Shown here in pieces: positions 59,193 through 64,000 of a stretch of 64,000 nt of DNA. Source of the DNA: Chryseobacterium oleae (GTDB lineage Bacteria > Bacteroidota > Bacteroidia > Flavobacteriales > Weeksellaceae); NCBI RefSeq assembly GCF_900115055.1, contig NZ_FOVD01000001.1:682001-746000 (forward strand), given 5' to 3'. The notes below the pieces were generated by a model. It saw only the letters and a program-made list of their open reading frames with translations. It had not been told where the DNA came from and made no database searches. The translations under genes were made by a program, and so were the position numbers. The first letter of the stretch is position 1. The number at the start of each line of letters is the position of its first letter.

Positions 59193-60338
59193 CTATTTCA
59201 TTAAAGAATTTCCCTCGTATTTCATTTTATTGATCAGAGGATTGGCATACATCGCTAAGAAAAATTCTTTTGAAACAGCATCGGAAGGGTCGATTCGCAT
59301 ATCCAATCTGCGGACAAACAATTGCTTTTCCTGTTCTGTATATTCTGAGGCGTAGGTATCAGTCTGGTGAAGCAGATCATAGGCAATAAACTTGGTCGGC
59401 CAAAGCTTATAGTTCTGTATGATGGAATCGTCAATGATCTGGGCAATGGCCTGCAGTTGCTTATTTTTGTTTTCAAAATTCACTGCAATATCATCCAGTT
59501 CTTTATCCAGTACAGTGCCGGCATGCAGATGAATTCTTTTCTTTTGACCCAATACACCACTCAACATGGTCATAAAATCTTCATCTTTTCCTTTAACATA
59601 CTCCTCATCTCTGTGCTTGGCCAGAAGCTGAGGCATCTTTAAGGAATCGGTAGGATCGTATTCGTAAGATATGGATATAGGAACTATTTTCAGTGTTTTA
59701 AAATAATCGGTCAAAGAAAGATCTCCGGCTGCCATCGCAAGCATTTTCAAAACACCTTGCTGGGTAGCATCATTCCCGTCTTTGGTACGGCCTTCACGTT
59801 GGGCGATCCAAACGGAACGTTTTTCAACATGCAGAAGCTGCTCAATATACTCGGACATGATCTGGGAACTCTTCAGCTGCTCACGGATCGGCAGACCTCT
59901 CTGAACTAAAAAGTTACGGTTCAGTTTGGCCAGTACATGTAAAAATGTTTTTTGAACAAGATTATCCCCGATCGCAGAAGAGGTCATGATGAAGTCTTTT
60001 TCCAGCAATACCAGATTCAGCAGCGAAGTATCCAAAACAATATCCCTGTGATTGGAAACGAAAAGATAAGGTGTATTTTTATCCAGCAGTTCAAATCCGG
60101 AAGTCGTTAAGCCCTCTGAGCTCTTCGCCAAGATCTGACGAATGGTGTAGGCAATAAAATTGTGCTGAAAATCACTTGTAGAATGAATATTTTTAAACTG
60201 TTCACGCCAAACCTGTTTATCCACATCAGGAAAGGTGAAACCCATCAGCGCTTTCATCATCGGATCACGGGCTATTCCCCGTAATGCTTCATTTACTTCA
60301 CTATCATAGAAAGGCCTGATTTCATCGAACTTCGACAT
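59193..60338 (-). CDS. 1-acyl-glycerol-3-phosphate acyltransferase-like protein
   Basis: 381 residues. The PlsC-like block is VSNHRDIVLD (94-103) with His97; the following Asp is at 103, giving H-x5-D where PlsB/PlsC have H-x4-D. AQREGRTKDGNDATQQG matches the substrate-binding region, and KIVPISISYEYDP the following strand. Transfers a fatty acyl group to a glycerolipid at the inner membrane. Length (381) is longer than PlsC (~250) and fits a Bacteroidota subgroup. Ends with a typical helical tail. Single gene. Confidence 0.8.
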   Translation of the reverse strand: MSKFDEIRPFYDSEVNEALRGIARDPMMKALMGFTFPDVDKQVWREQFKNIHSTSDFQHNFIAYTIRQILAKSSEGLTTSGFELLDKNTPYLFVSNHRDIVLDTSLLNLVLLEKDFIMTSSAIGDNLVQKTFLHVLAKLNRNFLVQRGLPIREQLKSSQIMSEYIEQLLHVEKRSVWIAQREGRTKDGNDATQQGVLKMLAMAAGDLSLTDYFKTLKIVPISISYEYDPTDSLKMPQLLAKHRDEEYVKGKDEDFMTMLSGVLGQKKRIHLHAGTVLDKELDDIAVNFENKNKQLQAIAQIIDDSIIQNYKLWPTKFIAYDLLHQTDTYASEYTEQEKQLFVRRLDMRIDPSDAVSKEFFLAMYANPLINKMKYEGNSLMK

Positions 60339-60717
60339 GCAATTATTTAAAAATTAAAACTATTTTGCAAAAGAACAAAAATTTATCGAGGATAGGTTAC
60401 AATGTTTGTTAAAGTATTATGATTTACGTTTAAGTTTAGGATGGCAGTCTGTTTTTGTAAATAGGATTTAGAGGATTACCTGCAAAATTTGGTGAGCGGG
60501 TAATGTTTTTTAACGCAAAGAAATTGATTAACCTAGTTATAAAGGATGCAAAGTCGGAATCAATTTCATTGATTCTGATTAAGAGAATGAATAGAGATCG
60601 CATGATTTTAAAATTTCATGCGGATTAACTTTTACTTCTTCGAATCAATACTTCATCCACGCTATTTTTTTAACGTTACAGCTTCCTAAACCGGTGAAAC
60701 AGTTTAAAAGAGACCCA
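60339..60717. other. Intergenic region with dispersed repeat copy
   Basis: 379 bases. Contains 60506-60575, a copy of the 51.4-kb element (TTTTTTAACGCAAAG...GATTC), with a probably decayed right half up to 60680. The left part is A/T-rich and must hold the acyltransferase promoter. No gene is seen. Confidence 0.6.
60506..60575. repeat. Dispersed repeat, second copy (inverted to the 51-kb element)
   Basis: TTTTTTAACGCAAAGAAATTGATT opens the copy (shared, split motif) and AATCAATTTCATTGATTC closes it. It aligns with 51443-51513 in reverse complement over about 70 bases. Confidence 0.6.
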
Positions 60718-61263
60718 TTATTTTACTTTTTCCAGCAGATATAATTTAGCCCCGGAAAATGCCAGTTTAGGCATCAGATTTCCTTCCAGCACCATCGTTT
60801 TGTTGTTGACGTCAATCACTGAAATATAATTATTGGAATTGTATTCGATATAGTTTTCCTTCTCTTTCGTGACCGGATTTTTCCCGAATTCCATTGAATA
60901 TTTTACCCAGTCTTCTTTTTCAGCACTGCAGTGTACCGGTTTGAATTTGGATTTTTTGGCTTTGAAAATAATCTGATCGAAACCTTCCGCACAGTCTGAA
61001 GTAAAAGAGCTTTCCGGATTCTGATCATTCGTAAAGTCTTCAAAAGAACCTTTGTACGCCCCTACTACTTTCCAGGTCCCATCCACACGGTCTTCATCTA
61101 TTTTTCCTTTGGCTTTGCTTACGGCCCAGCTGATCCCGTTGACCGTTCCTTTTACCGCTTTGTAGCTTACGTTAACGGCTCCTTTTACTACTTTGGCAGC
61201 AGTGGATACGACGCATGAGTTGAGGATGAGGGCGGCTGAGGCAAGGATTATTATTTTTTTCAT
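60718..61263 (-). CDS. Lipocalin-like lipoprotein
   Basis: 181 residues. Lipoprotein signal MKKIIILASAALILNSC with the lipobox Cys at residue 17. The N-terminal part is Lys/Val-rich (STAAKVVKGAVNVSYKAVKGTVNGISWAVSKAKGKI), then DGTWKVVGAYKGSFEDFTND and FGKNPVTKEKENYIEYNS, which look like the lipocalin strands of Bacteroidota lipoproteins. Attached to a membrane. Function unknown. Confidence 0.75.
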   Translation of the reverse strand: MKKIIILASAALILNSCVVSTAAKVVKGAVNVSYKAVKGTVNGISWAVSKAKGKIDEDRVDGTWKVVGAYKGSFEDFTNDQNPESSFTSDCAEGFDQIIFKAKKSKFKPVHCSAEKEDWVKYSMEFGKNPVTKEKENYIEYNSNNYISVIDVNNKTMVLEGNLMPKLAFSGAKLYLLEKVK

Positions 61264-61373
61264 ATCATCAAGTTTATAAGATGCGAAGATAAGATTTTAA
61301 AAATATTGTATTGATTACGGGAACGTAATTTACTAGGGTTTAGTTTTTCAGGATGAATTCATCAAGGGAAAAT

Positions 61374-61404
61374 AAAAACAGCAAAAACTTTACGCCTTTG
61401 CTGT
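61374..61404 (-). terminator. Intrinsic terminator of the terpene synthase operon
   Basis: ACAGCAAA (61378-61385) / TTTGCTGT (61397-61404) stem, followed on the minus strand by TTTTTATTTT, about 105 bases past the stop of the second terpene synthase. Confidence 0.75.
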
Positions 61405-61508
61405 CTCTGGTTGTAATTATAAAATACTCAAGATTACTTTTAAACAAAAAGGTTATCACATTTCGGAACCATTAATTCTTATTTCATGGTTTTTATTTTT
61501 TATTAATT

Positions 61509-62510
61509 TTAAATGGTTTTGATATCATTACTGATTTCCGGCCACGCAAACCCTACTCCTCCATGCTGGTATCTTTCTGTTTCCAGATAAAAAGAATTCA
61601 CCCCCTGAAGCCCAACTCCTGCGTAATACACGAACTTATCTACATATTCCTGATATTCACCGAACTCGCGGTACTCAGCGTGTAAGGCAAGTACCTTGGC
61701 CAATTCTTCATTATGGATTTGAAATGCCTGTTCGCAGGCGTCCTTCAGTGAGAGATTATATTCTTGCTGCAATACAAAAACCAGGTTAAAAACCTCTGTT
61801 CCCTTCGCCATTTCTTTTGGAAGAGAGTGAATATCATTTTGCCATGCAACCACCAGGGTCATATGAGAGATCATTTTCTGAACGACGATATGTTCAAAAA
61901 TATGTTCGGGAAGCACGAGACCTGATTCAATCTCACCCAGGATCAGATAGGGACGCATAAGAACAGAATATTCACGAATGGTTTTGAAAAGCGTGAGTGA
62001 CGGTGGACGTTGGGCTATCTTATAAGGATACTCCAACTCGATCCCGTATCTGAAGGATTGATAAAAATAGTAAATAAAGCGTTCAACCCATATATCGGGC
62101 ATTAAGGCACGGAATTCATCTCTGATCAACGCCATATGCTGATAAAGTGCATTTTCTTCCGATTTTGGCTCTGCTCCTCTTAAAATGTCTACACAACGGG
62201 TCCGTAGCTGTTGGATTTCCTCCAGCGAGGAATGTTCCACCTGATCGTCAAGAGCCACGTACTGAAGCATAAATCTGTTACAGGGAATAGTCTGTTCATA
62301 GGTCAGGTCCGGCCACATACGCGCGGTGCACATGTGCAGCCTCATTCTTTTGTATGTTTTTCGTTGTTTTTCGGTCAGGAAAGTGTAGTCATTGTCAATC
62401 CAGCCATCCATATCTTTTCCCATCTGTTCTGCATGCGGATTAATAAGGTCGGGCCATGGATAATGACCACGGGGCAGATAGTCTTTTGAATTATATTCTT
62501 CCGGTTTCAT
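61509..62510 (-). CDS. Class I terpene synthase, second of tandem pair
   Basis: 333 residues, all-helical. Aspartate-rich motif DDQVE (88-92) and NSE triad NDIHSLPKE (225-233; Asn225, Ser229, Glu233), with the C-terminal RY pair in TERYQHG. These bind three Mg ions and pyrophosphate. Converts a prenyl diphosphate to a cyclic hydrocarbon. Paralogue of the next gene upstream, with motifs at the same residue numbers. Starts 67 bases after it. Both motifs are canonical, so it should be active. Diterpene synthases have been described in Chryseobacterium, but chain length cannot be read here. Confidence 0.9.
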   Translation of the reverse strand: MKPEEYNSKDYLPRGHYPWPDLINPHAEQMGKDMDGWIDNDYTFLTEKQRKTYKRMRLHMCTARMWPDLTYEQTIPCNRFMLQYVALDDQVEHSSLEEIQQLRTRCVDILRGAEPKSEENALYQHMALIRDEFRALMPDIWVERFIYYFYQSFRYGIELEYPYKIAQRPPSLTLFKTIREYSVLMRPYLILGEIESGLVLPEHIFEHIVVQKMISHMTLVVAWQNDIHSLPKEMAKGTEVFNLVFVLQQEYNLSLKDACEQAFQIHNEELAKVLALHAEYREFGEYQEYVDKFVYYAGVGLQGVNSFYLETERYQHGGVGFAWPEISNDIKTI

Positions 62511-62577
62511 CTTGTTTAAGTTTTAAGTTTGTAGATTATAGAATAGTTATAAGTGTAATCCTCTTTAAAGTCTTTTT

Positions 62578-63576
62578 TTATATTTGGTTCAGCTTTTCTT
62601 TCAGCTCTCTGGCTTCCGGAAATTCCATGGCATTGTAACGGCCAAGTTTGGTAGAGATATTTTTCCATCCGCTCAGCACCATGCTCATGTAATGGACCCA
62701 ATTGACAACCGCATCCTGCCAGATCCCAAAATCCGGTAAAGAAGCCTGCAGGGCCACAAACTCTTTCAGATCTTCATTGTGAAGCCGCAGGTCTTCCAGG
62801 CAGGCATCTTCCAGGGAAATCTGGCGTTCATGCTGGATGACTTTCACAATATTGTAATAGACACTGTCTGTGGCTTCGTCTTTCACGACTGACTGCACTT
62901 CGTTGAAATAAGTGACCAGATGGCAGGCAAGGGTCTGCAGACGGCAAATCACCGGATGCTCATGGATTTCAGGTGGTAAAATGATTCCCGTTTCCACCTC
63001 AGTAAGTTGAAGAAAGGGATACAGGCAGATTGAGTTTTCTCTTAACGCGATGCATTCTTCTACGGTTGGAAACATCTTTTTTTCCTTGTAAATGAGCTCA
63101 GTTTCCAGCCCGGTAAAATATCTGCTGATCATTTTTGTAAACCTGACGATAGATTCCTGTGGAATAAACTGCAACAGCTCCTGCCTTAATGAGGCCAACA
63201 TGGCTCCCAATGGTATGGTAGATTCTGCAGCACTTATTTCACCTTTTAATACTGCCACCGACTGGATGTGGATATTCTTAATATTACCGGAGACACTTTC
63301 CTCGTACAGATCGTCATTGTACAGCGTCCACAGCATCAGTCTGCAAATCGGTTTGAAACGGTCAGGTGTTGCGGTAGGAAACCATTGGGCGGCAATATGG
63401 GCTGTTTTGGTTTTCTTGTACTTTTTACGGAGATCGGGATTCTGCTCATACAGCCACAGATATTCCCCATCGATCCATTGGTTTTCGGTGATCTCCTGCA
63501 GCTGTTCCGCATTGGGATTTTTTAATGTAGGGAACGGGTAATTAAATTTTTTGTTGAGTAGTTCAAGTGTGTTCAT
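62578..63576 (-). CDS. Class I terpene synthase, first of tandem pair, with altered NSE motif
   Basis: 332 residues. Aspartate-rich motif NDDLYEE (87-93), and an NSE region NEVQSVVKDE (225-234) in which Asn225 and Ser229 are kept, but the third ligand position 233 is Asp instead of Glu, and the Asp after Asn is Glu. The RY pair is in LGRYNAM. Also conserved are LYPFLQLTEVETG and LRLHNED. The gene begins the two-gene operon. The altered NSE triad may change metal binding or product. No prenyltransferase gene is adjacent. Confidence 0.88.
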   Translation of the reverse strand: MNTLELLNKKFNYPFPTLKNPNAEQLQEITENQWIDGEYLWLYEQNPDLRKKYKKTKTAHIAAQWFPTATPDRFKPICRLMLWTLYNDDLYEESVSGNIKNIHIQSVAVLKGEISAAESTIPLGAMLASLRQELLQFIPQESIVRFTKMISRYFTGLETELIYKEKKMFPTVEECIALRENSICLYPFLQLTEVETGIILPPEIHEHPVICRLQTLACHLVTYFNEVQSVVKDEATDSVYYNIVKVIQHERQISLEDACLEDLRLHNEDLKEFVALQASLPDFGIWQDAVVNWVHYMSMVLSGWKNISTKLGRYNAMEFPEARELKEKLNQI

Positions 63577-64000
63577 GGTTTATAGTTTTTTTATTTCACA
63601 TAGGGGTTGTGTTATTTAATATGAGGAGTTACAATTGATAGCTGTTTGAATGGTACAGAAAAAACGGAACGACGGAATACAGAAAATCTTCCGGGAAATT
63701 TAATCCCAACCTAAACATAAAGCAGATGGAAAATTATACAGAATTGATAGGAGATGGCTAATCCGTTTCAAATTGCCACTTCTATTTTATACGTCCAGGG
63801 AGATGAATATCAAGGTTAGCTGATTATTCAATTTTTAAGAAAAATTTTCATGTATTTTGTTTTTATGGTTAATGTTTTTAGAGTATTAGTTTTGAGTAAT
63901 GAAAATAAAAAAAAATACAACACAATTCAATTTTATTTCACTTTAGCTTGAAATAAAACACAACAACCATCTCACATCCCATTATTTATTAGCTTTTTAC
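63577..64000. other. Upstream region of terpene operon, no gene
   Basis: 424 bases, A/T-rich, at the window edge. It must hold the terpene operon promoter. No perfect TAnnTTTG was found in the first 100 bases. Nothing else is seen. Confidence 0.55.

Noticed and set aside
62516..62701. Small frame between the two terpene synthases
   Set aside because: Overlaps the 3' end of the upstream synthase in another frame; no independent support.

Overview
The window looks like chromosomal DNA of a flavobacterium close to Chryseobacterium (Bacteroidota). This rests on type IX secretion (T9SS) C-terminal sorting domains, TonB receptors paired with DUF4249 or DUF4876 lipoproteins, a Bacteroidota-type T6SS Hcp (TssD) and VgrG, A/T-rich leaders without Shine-Dalgarno sites, TAnnTTTG-type promoter elements and a low GC content. 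The genus is an inference from protein style; no rRNA or tRNA gene was found.

Layout. 0-5.5 kb: two secreted surface-type proteins (one cut by the window edge), then a three-gene cassette of a P-loop GTPase-like protein and two membrane coiled-coil proteins. 5.8-11 kb: a T9SS cargo protein, a lipoprotein and a large T9SS-exported alpha/beta hydrolase. 11-19 kb: a defence-like island with GIY-YIG + two DUF262 (GmrSD-type) genes, a structured intergenic block, a conserved small gene, then a GIY-YIG/helicase/LexA-like fusion coupled to a MazG-type pyrophosphohydrolase. 19.2-26.1 kb: an R-body (Reb) locus. A plus-strand signalling operon (unknown protein, membrane protein, histidine kinase, NarL-type regulator) converges on a minus-strand operon of RebB, three acidic or low-complexity accessory genes, a diverged Reb-like gene and a tandem array of five near-identical rebB genes separated by hairpins. 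27-31 kb: siderophore-interacting protein, AraC regulator, T9SS protein, LysE exporter. 31.9-35 kb: TonB receptor + DUF4249 lipoprotein. 35.1-43.8 kb: T6SS export island (tssD, vgrG, DUF2931 lipoprotein, DUF2235 lipase effector, a small partner, a DUF4280/PAAR-like effector, and a secreted candidate immunity protein). 44-48.7 kb: egtD-egtB-egtV-egtU, ergothioneine synthesis plus uptake. 49-51 kb: serine hydrolase, acetyltransferase, small unknown. 51.7-58.4 kb: TonB receptor, DUF4876 lipoprotein, DUF6850 barrel, di-haem cytochrome c peroxidase. 58.6-61.3 kb: secreted unknown, acyltransferase, lipoprotein. 61.5-63.6 kb: two tandem class I terpene synthases.

The strongest candidates for something under-described are the reb locus (multi-copy array, intercistronic hairpins, dedicated two-component control), the GTPase/membrane triad, the GIY-YIG-helicase-LexA/MazG pair, the paired-DUF262/GIY-YIG operon, and the DUF4280 effector with an unassigned C-terminal domain. 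The ergothioneine make-and-import operon is a coherent functional unit whose transporter would otherwise be labelled a betaine permease. All functional calls come from reading motifs by eye; no database search was possible.
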